Part shown: piece after piece, positions 43,120 through 52,074 of the stretch
Layout: every line of letters starts with the position of its first letter
Numbering within the stretch: the stretch's first letter is position 1
DNA from: Bacillota bacterium
Lineage (GTDB): Bacteria > Bacillota > Clostridia > Christensenellales > SZUA-584
Assembly: GCA_023459495.1 (NCBI GenBank)
Contig: JAEWTL010000021.1
Span: 62,001-126,000, forward strand
Reading direction: 5' to 3'
Length of the DNA stretch: 64,000 nucleotides
Made by a program: the position numbers and the translations under genes
The notes under the pieces: generated by a model
What the model was told of the DNA's origin: nothing
What the model saw: only the letters and a program-made list of their open reading frames with translations
The model's database searches: none

Positions 43120-43470
43120 ATGGCTGTAATACAGCAGACTTCTTTCGGTAAAATTGAATTCTCCGATGAATTTCTATCCAATCTTGCCGGTGTAGCGACG
43201 ATGGAGTGTTATGGTATCGTCGGAATGGCTTCTCAAAAAGCAATGGATGGCATCGTGGAACTGCTCAAGGGTGAAAATCTGAATAAAGGCGTCGAAATCA
43301 TGACGATGGATGATGCGGTCCGTATTCACTTGTATGTGATCGTGGAATATGGCGTTTCCATATCGGCCGTGGCATCGAACGTCATCGATACCGTCAAATA
43401 CCGTGTTGAGAAGATAACGGGGCTGAACGTGGAAAAAGTGGATGTGACGGTCAACGGTATCCGAGTATAA
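43120..43470 (+). CDS. Asp23/Gls24-family protein (YloU-like)
   Basis: 116 residues. GKIEFSDEFLSNLAGVATMECYGIVGMAS and VRIHLYVIVEYGVSISAVASNVIDTVKYRVEKITGLNVEKVDVTVNGIRV (landmarks: YGIVGM, VNVHV-like strand, VDVTVNGIR) define the family. Family members are linked to envelope stress or membrane organisation, but this branch, always next to a FakA-like gene, has no settled function. GGGAGG precedes ATG 43120, and 12 bases separate it from the next gene. Confidence 0.88.
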   Translation: MAVIQQTSFGKIEFSDEFLSNLAGVATMECYGIVGMASQKAMDGIVELLKGENLNKGVEIMTMDDAVRIHLYVIVEYGVSISAVASNVIDTVKYRVEKITGLNVEKVDVTVNGIRV

Positions 43471-43482
43471 GGGGGGGCATTA

Positions 43483-45099
43483 ATGCATCAAAAGGTTACC
43501 GGTGAGTTGTTTAAGGATATGATTTTCTCAGCTGCCGCGTTACTTGAAAACAACAAAAAGAATCTTAATGCGCTGAATGTATTTCCCGTGCCGGATGGCG
43601 ACACGGGTACCAATATGTCGCTTACCATGATGTCGGCCGTTAAGGAAGTTAAATCGGCCGATACCAGTAAGGTCAGCCATATTGGCGACGCTCTTTCTTT
43701 AGGCGCGCTTAAAGGAGCCCGCGGCAACTCGGGCGTTATCCTTTCCCAGATATTCAGGGGGTTTTCCAAGAGCCTTGCAGGACTTGAAACAGCACAGCCG
43801 CAGGACTTTGCCCGCGCAATGCAGGAAGGCGTGGATGCTGCTTACAAAGCCGTTATGAAGCCTAAGGAAGGTACGATCCTGACAGTGGCCCGCGAAATGG
43901 CCAAGGCTGCGCTGCGCAGTGCGGGTGCAGGAGACAACATCTTCATGCTGCTGGATGCCGTGCTGGAACAGGGCGCTCAGACGCTGAAGAAAACGCCTGA
44001 TATGCTGCCTGTACTGAAGGAAGCCGGCGTTGTGGATGCCGGCGGTAACGGTCTGCTGGTGATCTTCCGTGGCTTTAAGATGGCGCTTGACGGTGAAGCC
44101 GTAACGGATGCCATTTCCTTTGAGCCTGAGCCTGCCGCAGATTTCTCCGTTGCCAGCAATGAGGATATCGAATTTGGATATTGTACGGAGTTCTTTATCA
44201 AAAACCTGTACGATTCTGTTCGGCAGGAGGATATCGATCGTTTCCGTGAAAAGCTGATGCATATCGGCGACTGCGTGCTCGTCGTGGGCGACCTCCAGCT
44301 CGTCAAAGTGCATGTACATACCAACGTGCCGGGCAAAGCGCTGCAATTTGCTCTGCGTTTCGGCGAACTCTCCCGGATCAAGATCGATAACATGCGTGAA
44401 CAGCATAATGAACTTGAATCGGCGCAGGAGCCTAAGGAAATGAAGAAGATGGCGGTCGTCACCGTTGCTTCGGGCCAGGGCTTTGTCAACATATTCAAAG
44501 AATTTATGGTCGATGAGATCGTCGAGGGCGGACAGACGATGAACCCCTCGGCAGAGACGATTGCCAAGGCAATCGAGCGTGCACCTTCGGACAACGTGTT
44601 TGTATTCCCCAACAACAAGAATATCATCATGGCAGCAGAACAGGCTGCGAACTTTTCACAAAAGAACGTGCATGTGATACCGACCAGTTCTTTCCCACAG
44701 GGTATTACAGGCGTGCTTGCCTATAACCCGGACCTTGATTTTGAAGAAAACGCGCAACGCATGGAAAAGGCCATTTCCACGGTAAAAACGGGCCAAGTCA
44801 CCAGCGCGGTGCGTGAATCCAAGGTCAACGGAGAGGTTATTCAGAAAGGCGAACTAATCGGTATTCAGGACGGAGAGATCACCTGCCATTCGGGAGACAT
44901 CTTCCTGACCATTGAAAGGCTGCTTGATGGAATGGTCGGCGATGAGGACAGCATCATTACAATATTCTATGGCGCGGACATCAGCGAAGACCTCGCCCGC
45001 AAAGCGGCGGACATGGTGGAACAGCGTTACAAAGATTATGACGTTGAGCTGCAGTTTGGCGGACAGCCGGTATATTCGTTCGTATTTGCGGTAGAATGA
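43483..45099 (+). CDS. FakA-like DAK2-domain fatty acid kinase (YloV-like)
   Basis: 538 residues. The N-terminal DAK2 nucleotide-binding domain has VFPVPDGDTGTNMSLTM and LKGARGNSGVILSQIFRGF; the second part contains DAGGNGLLVIFRGF and the C-terminal DegV-like/FakA domain (VFVFPNNKNIIMAAEQAA). In Staphylococcus FakA phosphorylates fatty acids held by FakB (DegV family). A DegV protein is encoded at 57098, so a full FakA/FakB system is likely. recG starts within its stop codon (4-base overlap). Confidence 0.9.
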   Translation: MHQKVTGELFKDMIFSAAALLENNKKNLNALNVFPVPDGDTGTNMSLTMMSAVKEVKSADTSKVSHIGDALSLGALKGARGNSGVILSQIFRGFSKSLAGLETAQPQDFARAMQEGVDAAYKAVMKPKEGTILTVAREMAKAALRSAGAGDNIFMLLDAVLEQGAQTLKKTPDMLPVLKEAGVVDAGGNGLLVIFRGFKMALDGEAVTDAISFEPEPAADFSVASNEDIEFGYCTEFFIKNLYDSVRQEDIDRFREKLMHIGDCVLVVGDLQLVKVHVHTNVPGKALQFALRFGELSRIKIDNMREQHNELESAQEPKEMKKMAVVTVASGQGFVNIFKEFMVDEIVEGGQTMNPSAETIAKAIERAPSDNVFVFPNNKNIIMAAEQAANFSQKNVHVIPTSSFPQGITGVLAYNPDLDFEENAQRMEKAISTVKTGQVTSAVRESKVNGEVIQKGELIGIQDGEITCHSGDIFLTIERLLDGMVGDEDSIITIFYGADISEDLARKAADMVEQRYKDYDVELQFGGQPVYSFVFAVE

Positions 45100-47123
45100 T
45101 ACGCCTTGACGGTCCCGTATCTAAAATCAAAGGCATTGGTGAAAAAAAGGCGGGACTTTTTAACAAACTCGGCATAGAAACGGTGCAGGATCTGCTATAT
45201 TATGCGCCGAAACTGCATGAACAGCCGGGCCGTATGGCCTCGATCCGCGATCTGATCGAGGACGAGCTGTTCTGTATTGAAGCGGTGATATCTGCTGAAC
45301 CGGGATTCAAGAGAGTGCATAATGGTCTCAATCTTTCGTCATTTGCGTTGCAAGACGCAACAGGAAGGGTTGAGGCTGTTTTTTTCAATCAGCCTTATAT
45401 TCGCAGGCTATACAAAAAAGGCGACCATGTTTATGTAACCGGGAAACTCAAACGCGTGGGCAGCAGGCTCAAATTCACCAACCCACATATGGAACGAGGG
45501 ACCGCGCACAGCGAAGGATTAACCCCGGTATATTCACTGACATCCGGGCTGACGCAAAAAGTAATGCGTCTTGCGGTGGAGGCCGCGCTAGATGAAGTGT
45601 TCGGCAGCGTTCCGGAGTTTTTGCCGGCAGATTTTCGGGAGAAACATCAGCTTGCCGAGATCAACTATTCACTGCGCAATATCCATTTTCCATCCGACCA
45701 GGAAACACTGGAAGCAGCGAAGAGAAGGTTGGTCTTTGAGGAGCTGCTGTTGTTTCAAATTGCGTTGTCCGCACGTGAGCAGGACATGATATCGGGTGCG
45801 GTGCCTCTGAAGCACGATGAACAGTCGTTGCAGCGTTTTGCGGACAGGCTTGGGTATGATCTCACCGGTGCACAGACACGGGTCATGCATGAAATTGAAA
45901 CAGACCTCTGTAGCGACCGCCCGATGAACCGGCTGCTGCAAGGTGATGTAGGAAGTGGAAAGACAACCCCAGCCTTTTACGCCATGTACCTGTGTGTACA
46001 GAACGGCTGCCAGTGCGCCCTGATGGCGCCTACTGAGGTTCTGGCGAGGCAGCATTACCAGAATGCCTTAAGCGTACTCGGAGAGGCGGGTGTTGCCATC
46101 GAACTGCTGACGGGGAGTACGACTGCGTCACAGCGTCGGTCGATATATGAAACGATCGCAGGCGGGCAGACAGATATTGTGATCGGCACGCATGCTTTGG
46201 TATATGACCGGGTGCAGTTTGCAAATCTTGCGCTCGTCATCACGGACGAGCAGCACCGTTTTGGGGTGGGGCAGCGGGCCATATTGGAAAGCAAATCAAG
46301 GGCACCGCATACGCTCATTATGTCCGCAACCCCGATACCCCGTTCACTGGCACTGATTTTGTTTGGCAAAACGGATATTTCGATACTGGACGAGATGCCG
46401 CCCGGCAGACAGCCGATTAAAACCTTTTGCGTTCCGGAAGAGAAACGCGAAGATATGTATGGGTTTTTGAAAAAGGAAATGGACAGCGGAGCACAGGTGT
46501 TTGTTGTTTGTCCGCTCGTCGAGGACAGCGATGATACTCCGCTGCGCTCGTCGGAACAGATTTACGAGGACTTAAATAGCCGGTTCTCCCGCTATGGGGT
46601 TGCGCTGCTCCATGGGCGCATGCGTCCAGAAGAGAAGAACGAAACCATGGCCGCCTTTAAAACCAAAAAGTTTCATTTGCTGGTTTCCACCACGGTGATT
46701 GAGGTCGGCGTGGATGTGCCGGATGCCACTGTAATGGTAGTGGAGGACGCCCATCGCTTTGGTCTTGCGCAGTTGCACCAGCTTAGAGGACGCGTAGGGC
46801 GAAACAGTAAAACTTCGTATTGCTTTTTGATGCCGGGAGGTAAGGATAATGAACGCCTTTCAGTGCTTACATCAACAAACGACGGATTTAAAATTGCCGA
46901 AGAAGATTTAAAGCAGCGCGGACCCGGCCAATTTTTAGGCAGCAATCAAAGCGGTGCATCAGATCTGTACATGACGCATATGATATCCGATATGCGGCTT
47001 TTTAACGAAACACGCGATATTGCAGACGATTTACGCGACAGCAACGCGACCTTCTACAATTCCCTTCAGGCTATGGCTGAAGCGCGTTTTCGCCATCAAT
47101 TTGAAAAGACATCAATTAATTAA
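45096..47123 (+). CDS. recG: ATP-dependent DNA helicase RecG
   Basis: Branch-migration helicase acting on replication forks and recombination intermediates. 675 residues. The N-terminal wedge (OB) domain binds branched DNA; helicase motifs are LLQGDVGSGKTTPAFYAM (Walker A), APTEVLARQHY, ITDEQHRFGVGQR (DEQH box), MSATPIPRSLA and QLRGRVGRNSKTSYCFL. It is translationally coupled to the FakA-like gene, as in Bacillus. Confidence 0.96.
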   Translation: MIRLDGPVSKIKGIGEKKAGLFNKLGIETVQDLLYYAPKLHEQPGRMASIRDLIEDELFCIEAVISAEPGFKRVHNGLNLSSFALQDATGRVEAVFFNQPYIRRLYKKGDHVYVTGKLKRVGSRLKFTNPHMERGTAHSEGLTPVYSLTSGLTQKVMRLAVEAALDEVFGSVPEFLPADFREKHQLAEINYSLRNIHFPSDQETLEAAKRRLVFEELLLFQIALSAREQDMISGAVPLKHDEQSLQRFADRLGYDLTGAQTRVMHEIETDLCSDRPMNRLLQGDVGSGKTTPAFYAMYLCVQNGCQCALMAPTEVLARQHYQNALSVLGEAGVAIELLTGSTTASQRRSIYETIAGGQTDIVIGTHALVYDRVQFANLALVITDEQHRFGVGQRAILESKSRAPHTLIMSATPIPRSLALILFGKTDISILDEMPPGRQPIKTFCVPEEKREDMYGFLKKEMDSGAQVFVVCPLVEDSDDTPLRSSEQIYEDLNSRFSRYGVALLHGRMRPEEKNETMAAFKTKKFHLLVSTTVIEVGVDVPDATVMVVEDAHRFGLAQLHQLRGRVGRNSKTSYCFLMPGGKDNERLSVLTSTNDGFKIAEEDLKQRGPGQFLGSNQSGASDLYMTHMISDMRLFNETRDIADDLRDSNATFYNSLQAMAEARFRHQFEKTSIN

Positions 47124-47215
47124 ACCTTCCAACCTTCTATTTATTTACCAGCGTATATTCAGTGAATTTGGGCAAATTAACTGTAGCAAGGCAAATATTA
47201 AAGGAGGTGAAAAGG

Positions 47216-47401
47216 ATGGCAAGAAGCAAATCGTTGGTTCCTGAAGCGAAGGCGGGTCTGGACAGAATGAAAATGGAAGTGGCCAGTTCGCTGGGCGTTA
47301 ACTTAAAACAGGGTTACAACGGAGACCTCACATCGAAGCAGGCCGGTTCCGTCGGCGGCGAGATGGTTAAGAGGTTGATTGGTCAGCAGAGGGGCAAATA
47401 A
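47216..47401 (+). CDS. Alpha/beta-type small acid-soluble spore protein
   Basis: 61 residues. DNA-coating protein of the dormant spore that protects against UV and heat. LGVNLKQGYNGDLTSKQAG and VGGEMVKRLI are the family core. ATG 47216 is set by a textbook AAAGGAGGTGA (47200-47210); an in-frame extension upstream is not supported. The germination-protease region reads KMEVASSLG, with Ser where the usual motif has Glu (compare KYEIANEIG in the next gene). It was probably made in the forespore. Confidence 0.93.
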   Translation: MARSKSLVPEAKAGLDRMKMEVASSLGVNLKQGYNGDLTSKQAGSVGGEMVKRLIGQQRGK

Positions 47402-47443
47402 CGTATCGCAGTAAAACATTTTGACAGAATGGAGGATAACGTA

Positions 47444-47611
47444 ATGGCTAATAAGTTTGGTAATATGAAATATGAAATCGCCAATGAAATTGGTGTCAAC
47501 TTAAAGCAGGGCTACAATGGCGACCTGACATCAAAGGATGCTGGTTATGTCGGCGGTTACATGGTGAAGAGACTGATTGAACAGGCCGAACGTCAGATGG
47601 GCGGCAAGTAA
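47444..47611 (+). CDS. Alpha/beta-type small acid-soluble spore protein, second copy
   Basis: 55 residues, in tandem with the preceding SASP and sharing GVNLKQGYNGDLTSK and VGGYxVKRLI-type sequence with it. It carries a canonical germination-protease site region (KYEIANEIG). GGAGG (47431-47435) precedes ATG 47444. The pair looks like an old duplication, because the N- and C-terminal ends differ. Two hairpins follow before the his promoter. Confidence 0.94.
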   Translation: MANKFGNMKYEIANEIGVNLKQGYNGDLTSKDAGYVGGYMVKRLIEQAERQMGGK

Positions 47612-47623
47612 CAACGAAAAACT

Positions 47624-47692
47624 CCCGAAAAGCTAAACTTTTTGGGATCGCGAGATCGAATAGCGCCGAAGCGATGCTCCGGCGCTATTTCA
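47624..47692 (+). terminator. Two successive hairpins after the SASP genes
   Basis: The first is CCCGAAAAG (47624-47632) with CTTTTTGGG (47638-47646). The second, stronger one is AATAGCGCCG (47659-47668) with CGGCGCTATT (47680-47689) followed by TTC. Together they separate forespore SASP transcription from the his operon. Confidence 0.6.
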
Positions 47693-47694
47693 TA

Positions 47695-47724
47695 TTGACA
47701 AATTGCACCCTCATAACGTATATT
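47695..47724 (+). promoter_or_regulatory. Promoter of the his operon
   Basis: TTGACA (47695-47700), an 18-bp spacer, then TATATT (47719-47724). The leader to hisZ is only about 40 bases, so there is no room for a T-box or a peptide-based attenuator. Confidence 0.7.
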
Positions 47725-47768
47725 ATATTTAACGTGATACTATGCTAATATATTAAAAGAGGCATTTG

Positions 47769-48965
47769 ATGGAGAAATATCTAAGACAGGTACCCGAAGG
47801 GGTGGAAGACTGTACGCCGGCCGAATGCCGGATCAAACGTAACATGGAAAGCGCACTGCGAAATGCGTTTATCGCATCGGGTTTTGACGAGGTGGAAACG
47901 CCTACCTATGAATTTTATGATGTTTTCCAGAGCGGCGTAGGCGCATATATGCAGGAAAGCATGATCAAGTTCATGGATTCAAAGGGACGCATTCTCGTAC
48001 TGCGGCCGGATATCACTGTACCCATTGCACGGCTTGCTGCCACGCGTATGGATTTAAAATCCGGTCAGCGCCTGTTTTACATCCAGAACTCATATGCTGC
48101 CGCGAAGCCTGCTATTGGCCGCGCAGGCGAATTTACCCAAGCGGGCGTGGAGCTGATTGGCGACAGCGGATGCAGCGCGGATGCTGAGGTGATCGCGCTG
48201 GCCATCAAATCACTGAAGTTATGCGGCCTTAACAACTTCGCAATCGATCTTGGGCAGGTGCAGTATTTTAAAGGCCTGATTGCCGATATGAAGCTTGATG
48301 AGGCACAGGCCGACCGGCTGCGCCATGCGGTGGACTCCAAGGACCCCATCGCGGTTGAGGCAGCGGCCGAGGAATTGAGGCTAAGCGATGAGGCCAGGGC
48401 TCAAATCAAGGCGCTGCCGGCACTGTTTGGAGGCGCTGAGGTATTTGACAAGGCGCTTGCGCTCACGGATAATAAGGCCTGTGCGAATGCGGTAAACAAC
48501 CTTCGTAATGTATATGATCTGCTAGGCGAGTATGGACTTTCTTCAAGCCTTTCGGTAGATTTTGGTATGTTGCACGACATCGCTTACTATTCCGGAATTA
48601 TATTCCGTGGGATCACGCCCGGTATCGGCTTCCCGGTTGTTTCGGGCGGGCGGTACGACGAGCTGCTCGTCAAATTTGGCAGCCCTTCGCCCGCGACCGG
48701 GTTTGCACTGGGTATCAAGCGCGTGATGATCGCGATGGAGCGCCAGGGGCTTCTTAGTGCCAGCTGCGATACCTTTGCGGTGATTTCGGGTGCTGAAAAA
48801 TGGAACGGTAAAGCTTATGCATACGCGGAGGCTCTGCGGACTGAGGGGAAGCGAGTTATATTCACGCCTGGTCTCAGCCGGGAAGCGGTGTGTACGCTCA
48901 AAGCGAAGAACAGTGCACAGACCGCCGTTTATTTTGAAGAGGACGAGACGATAAGCGTTTTATAA
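47769..48965 (+). CDS. hisZ: ATP phosphoribosyltransferase regulatory subunit
   Basis: Histidyl-tRNA-synthetase-like protein without charging activity; it completes the short HisG enzyme and confers histidine feedback. 398 residues. LRQVPEGVEDCTPAECRIKRNMESAL, TPTYEFYDVF, VLRPDITVPIARLAATR and GISFPVVSGGRYDELL-type sequences follow the class II synthetase fold. ATG 47769 is behind AAAAGAGG. Its presence at the head of the operon with a 211-residue HisG marks the two-subunit type of first enzyme. Confidence 0.94.
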   Translation: MEKYLRQVPEGVEDCTPAECRIKRNMESALRNAFIASGFDEVETPTYEFYDVFQSGVGAYMQESMIKFMDSKGRILVLRPDITVPIARLAATRMDLKSGQRLFYIQNSYAAAKPAIGRAGEFTQAGVELIGDSGCSADAEVIALAIKSLKLCGLNNFAIDLGQVQYFKGLIADMKLDEAQADRLRHAVDSKDPIAVEAAAEELRLSDEARAQIKALPALFGGAEVFDKALALTDNKACANAVNNLRNVYDLLGEYGLSSSLSVDFGMLHDIAYYSGIIFRGITPGIGFPVVSGGRYDELLVKFGSPSPATGFALGIKRVMIAMERQGLLSASCDTFAVISGAEKWNGKAYAYAEALRTEGKRVIFTPGLSREAVCTLKAKNSAQTAVYFEEDETISVL

Positions 48966-48975
48966 GGGGAAAGCA

Positions 48976-49611
48976 ATGATTACAATAGCGCTGGCAAAAG
49001 GCCGTCTGGCTGAAAAGACGATGGATCTGCTTGAAAAGTGCGGCATCGAATGTAAAGAAGTATTGGCAGATACGCGCAAGCTGATATTCTATGACGAACG
49101 CAGCGATATGCGTTTCATTTTGGTAAAGCCCACCGATGTTCCGACCTATGTGGATCATGGCGTGGCGGACTTGGGCGTGGCCGGAAAGGATACGCTGATG
49201 GAAGCCGGACTTCCGCTATATGAGATGGCTGATCTGAAATTCGGGAAATGCAAACTGGCAATCGCGGGATACAGTGAGAAAAAAGATGGCTCCCTCACTT
49301 CATCGATCCTTCGTGTGGCGACCAAATATCCGGAGATCGCGCGTCGGTATTACGCGGAAAAAGGGATGTCCATTGAGTGCATTAAGCTTTCGGGCAGTGT
49401 GGAACTCGGACCTATTTTAGGGCTGTCCGACGTGATCCTCGATATCGTGGAAAGCGGGCGCACGCTGGTGGAGAATGGATTGGCAGTACTCGAAGATGTT
49501 TGCGAGGTCTCAGCCCGACTCGCGGTCAATCGTGCGAGCCTGAAGATCAAAGCGGATGTGCTGGTGCCCCTGATAGACCGAATCCGTTTGGCAGTGGAGG
49601 AAGCGTCGTGA
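48976..49611 (+). CDS. hisG: ATP phosphoribosyltransferase, short catalytic form
   Basis: First step of histidine synthesis: ATP plus PRPP to phosphoribosyl-ATP. 211 residues, the short form lacking the C-terminal regulatory domain, so HisZ is needed. ITIALAKGRLAEKTMDLLE, RFILVKPTDVPTYVDHGVADLGVAGKD (landmarks: KPTDVPTYV, GVADLGVAGKD) and DIVESGRTLVENGLAVLE, the PRPP-binding site, are conserved. AAGGGGAAAGC precedes ATG 48976; hisD overlaps the stop. Confidence 0.96.
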   Translation: MITIALAKGRLAEKTMDLLEKCGIECKEVLADTRKLIFYDERSDMRFILVKPTDVPTYVDHGVADLGVAGKDTLMEAGLPLYEMADLKFGKCKLAIAGYSEKKDGSLTSSILRVATKYPEIARRYYAEKGMSIECIKLSGSVELGPILGLSDVILDIVESGRTLVENGLAVLEDVCEVSARLAVNRASLKIKADVLVPLIDRIRLAVEEAS

Positions 49612-50900
49612 AAATTTACAGCTCTAATGAAATCGAGATAGCGCTGCAGCGGTTGAAGCGCAAGGCTGAGACGGATGAAAATGTGGTGGCATCCGTCAGG
49701 CAGATATTGCGTGATGTGGAATCTAAGGGTGACAGGGCGCTGTTTGATTATACGAAAAGGTTCGATGGGTTTGATCTGAACGAAACCAATATTCAGGTAT
49801 CACAGTTTGAGATAGACGAAGCTTACGAGGCCGTATCGGATGCGTTGTTGAGTACACTGGAGAAAAGTGCGGCCAATATCCGCGCCTTCCATGAACTGCA
49901 GCAGCGGGAAAGCTATGAGCGTGCATCGGGTGGTGCAGCAACGGGCCGCCTGGTGGTCCCGGTTCAGCGGGCAGGCGTATACGTCCCGGGCGGAAAAGCT
50001 GCATACCCGTCTACTGTGCTGATGAACATCATTCCGGCGAAAATCGCGGGCGTAGAACAGATCGTGATGGTAACACCTCCCGGAAAAACAGGCAGTGTTG
50101 AGCCGTTGACGCTTGTCGCGGCGCACATGGCGGGTGCGGATATGATACTGAAAGTTGGCGGTGCTCAGGCAATAGCTGCGCTGGCGTATGGCACGGAAAG
50201 CGTACCTCGGGTGGATGTGATCACCGGGCCGGGAAATGCTTATGTCGCTGCTGCCAAACGCGAGGTATACGGAACGGTGGGCATCGATATGATCGCCGGA
50301 CCGTCAGAGGTACTCATCATCGCGGACGGAACCGCGAACCCGGCTTATGCAGCGGCAGACTTCCTGTCGCAGGCGGAGCACGATGAGCTTGCCGCAAGCA
50401 TCTTGCTGACACCCGACCGAAAGTTTGCGGAGCTGGCAGAGGCGGAAATCGAACGGCAGCTGTCACTGCTTCCGAGGCAGGAAATCGCGGCCCAGTCTGT
50501 GCGAAGCTTTGGGACGCTAATCGTGACAAACTCGATCGATCAGGCGTTTGATGTGGCCAATTCTATCGCCCCGGAGCATCTGGAGATACTGACGGATAAT
50601 CCGAAGCAGCACCTTGGCCGCGTGCGCAATGCAGGTGCGGTATTTCTGGGCGAGTACTCACCTGAGCCGCTGGGCGACTACTTTGCCGGGCCTAACCATG
50701 TGCTGCCCACTTCGGGTACAGCGCGTTTTTCTTCGGCGCTGTCGGTGGACAACTTTGTTAAAACGATCAACTACACGTATTATGATGAAAAAGCGCTTCG
50801 TAAATGTTATGATGATATCGCCCGATTTGCACATGCTGAGGGGTTGGATGCGCATAGCCGAAGCGCTACGATACGATTTGAACAGGAGGGCACGCCATGA
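49608..50900 (+). CDS. hisD: Histidinol dehydrogenase
   Basis: Last two oxidations of the pathway (histidinol to histidine), NAD- and zinc-dependent. 430 residues. GVYVPGGKAAYPSTVLMN, DVITGPGNAYVAAAKREV, DMIAGPSEVLIIADG and the zinc-binding FLSQAEHDELAAS are present; GPNHVLPTSGTARF lies near the end. GTG 49608 overlaps the hisG stop and matches the family N-terminus (KIYSSNE..); the longer frame from 49500 lies inside hisG and is rejected. Confidence 0.96.
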   Translation: MKIYSSNEIEIALQRLKRKAETDENVVASVRQILRDVESKGDRALFDYTKRFDGFDLNETNIQVSQFEIDEAYEAVSDALLSTLEKSAANIRAFHELQQRESYERASGGAATGRLVVPVQRAGVYVPGGKAAYPSTVLMNIIPAKIAGVEQIVMVTPPGKTGSVEPLTLVAAHMAGADMILKVGGAQAIAALAYGTESVPRVDVITGPGNAYVAAAKREVYGTVGIDMIAGPSEVLIIADGTANPAYAAADFLSQAEHDELAASILLTPDRKFAELAEAEIERQLSLLPRQEIAAQSVRSFGTLIVTNSIDQAFDVANSIAPEHLEILTDNPKQHLGRVRNAGAVFLGEYSPEPLGDYFAGPNHVLPTSGTARFSSALSVDNFVKTINYTYYDEKALRKCYDDIARFAHAEGLDAHSRSATIRFEQEGTP

Positions 50901-51481
50901 GATGCGCTGAGATACAGCGGGATACGAGTGAAACGAAGATTAAACTGTCGTTGAATATCGACGGTGAAGGCAAGCGGCAGATCAGCACGGGGATTGGCTT
51001 TTTTGACCACATGCTGGATTTGCTTGCGCGGCATGGCTTGCTGGACCTTATACTCAACGCACAGGGCGACTTGAACGTCGATGAGCACCACACCATTGAG
51101 GACGTGGGCATCGTACTGGGTGAAGCGTTTGCGGCGGCTGTAGGCGACAAAGCGGGCATATCGCGCTATGCCACACAGTTTGTACCGATGGATGAGACGA
51201 TGGCTTTCGTCAGCCTCGATTTTTCAGGGCGGGCATATCTGCAATATGCCGTCAACTGTCCGGATCAAACCGTCGGCAATATCCCGGTACAGCTTTTTGA
51301 GGAGTTCTTCCGCGCATTTGCGGTCAACGCCAAGCTTACGATGCACATCAGCGTGCTCTATGGCACAAACACGCATCACATGATCGAAGCGGTCTTTAAG
51401 GCTGTAGGCCGTGCGTTGCGGTTTGCGCTGGAGTCTGATCCATGCTGCAGCGGCATCCCCTCCACCAAAGGGGTGTTGTGA
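50897..51481 (+). CDS. hisB: Imidazoleglycerol-phosphate dehydratase
   Basis: Dehydrates imidazoleglycerol phosphate to imidazole-acetol phosphate. 194 residues, monofunctional (no phosphatase domain). The two manganese-binding motifs are FFDHMLDLLARHGLLDL with DEHHTIEDVGI, and THHMIEAVFKAVGRAL. The ATG overlaps the hisD stop; the hisH start overlaps its last base. Histidinol-phosphate phosphatase must be supplied from elsewhere. Confidence 0.96.
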   Translation: MRCAEIQRDTSETKIKLSLNIDGEGKRQISTGIGFFDHMLDLLARHGLLDLILNAQGDLNVDEHHTIEDVGIVLGEAFAAAVGDKAGISRYATQFVPMDETMAFVSLDFSGRAYLQYAVNCPDQTVGNIPVQLFEEFFRAFAVNAKLTMHISVLYGTNTHHMIEAVFKAVGRALRFALESDPCCSGIPSTKGVL

Positions 51482-52074
51482 TGATCGCTATTGCAGATTA
51501 CGGCATGGGGAACCTTCGGAGCGTACAGAAAGCGTTTGAATACCTTGGCTTTGAAGCGGTCGTTACGGACGACGTGAAGCGTTTTGCAGATGCTTCCCAC
51601 GTCGTGCTGCCCGGCGTGGGGGCGTTTGCCGATGCCGCAAAAAACCTCATCAATTCTGGCCTGTGGCAGGTGATGCTGGATGAGGTGGGCAAGGGCAAGC
51701 CGTTTCTGGGTATCTGTTTGGGTATGCAGCTGCTTTTTGAGCGCAGCTTTGAAAACGGTGTTACAGAAGGGCTGAAGCTCGTATCGGGCGAGGTTGTGCC
51801 GTTTCAGGTAGAAAAATTAAAGGTGCCGCATATGGGATGGAACGATCTGGCCGTTCGGGATAATCCGCTGATCACAGGCTCGCCGTATGTGTACTTTGTC
51901 CACTCTTTCCATGCAGCCAGCGTTCCGGATAAGAATATTATTGCGGAAGCGGACTATGGATACCGTTTTACTGCTGCAGTACAAAAGGATAATGTTTTCG
52001 GCTTTCAGTTCCACCCTGAGAAAAGCGGCGAGGCCGGGCTGGCGATGCTGAAAAAGTTTGGGGAGTTTTCATGA
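51481..52074 (+). CDS. hisH: Imidazole glycerol phosphate synthase, glutaminase subunit
   Basis: Class I glutamine amidotransferase that supplies ammonia to HisF. 197 residues. IADYGMGNLRSVQKAFE starts the family; the nucleophile is the Cys in GICLGMQLLFE (about 80), and His and Glu are in FQFHPEKSGEAG near residue 180. ATG 51481 shares a base with the hisB stop (TGATG). The longer frame from 51442 is inside hisB. Confidence 0.95.
   Translation: MIAIADYGMGNLRSVQKAFEYLGFEAVVTDDVKRFADASHVVLPGVGAFADAAKNLINSGLWQVMLDEVGKGKPFLGICLGMQLLFERSFENGVTEGLKLVSGEVVPFQVEKLKVPHMGWNDLAVRDNPLITGSPYVYFVHSFHAASVPDKNIIAEADYGYRFTAAVQKDNVFGFQFHPEKSGEAGLAMLKKFGEFS

Noticed and set aside
47150..47180. A sigma-G/sigma-F type promoter before the SASP genes (GTATA ... 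CAAATTA)
   Set aside because: The -10-like element matches only partly and the spacing of 15 bases does not fit the consensus I know.
47701..47768. T-box or His-leader-peptide attenuator before hisZ
   Set aside because: Only about 45 bases lie between the -10 and the start codon, with no T-box sequence and no run of His codons.
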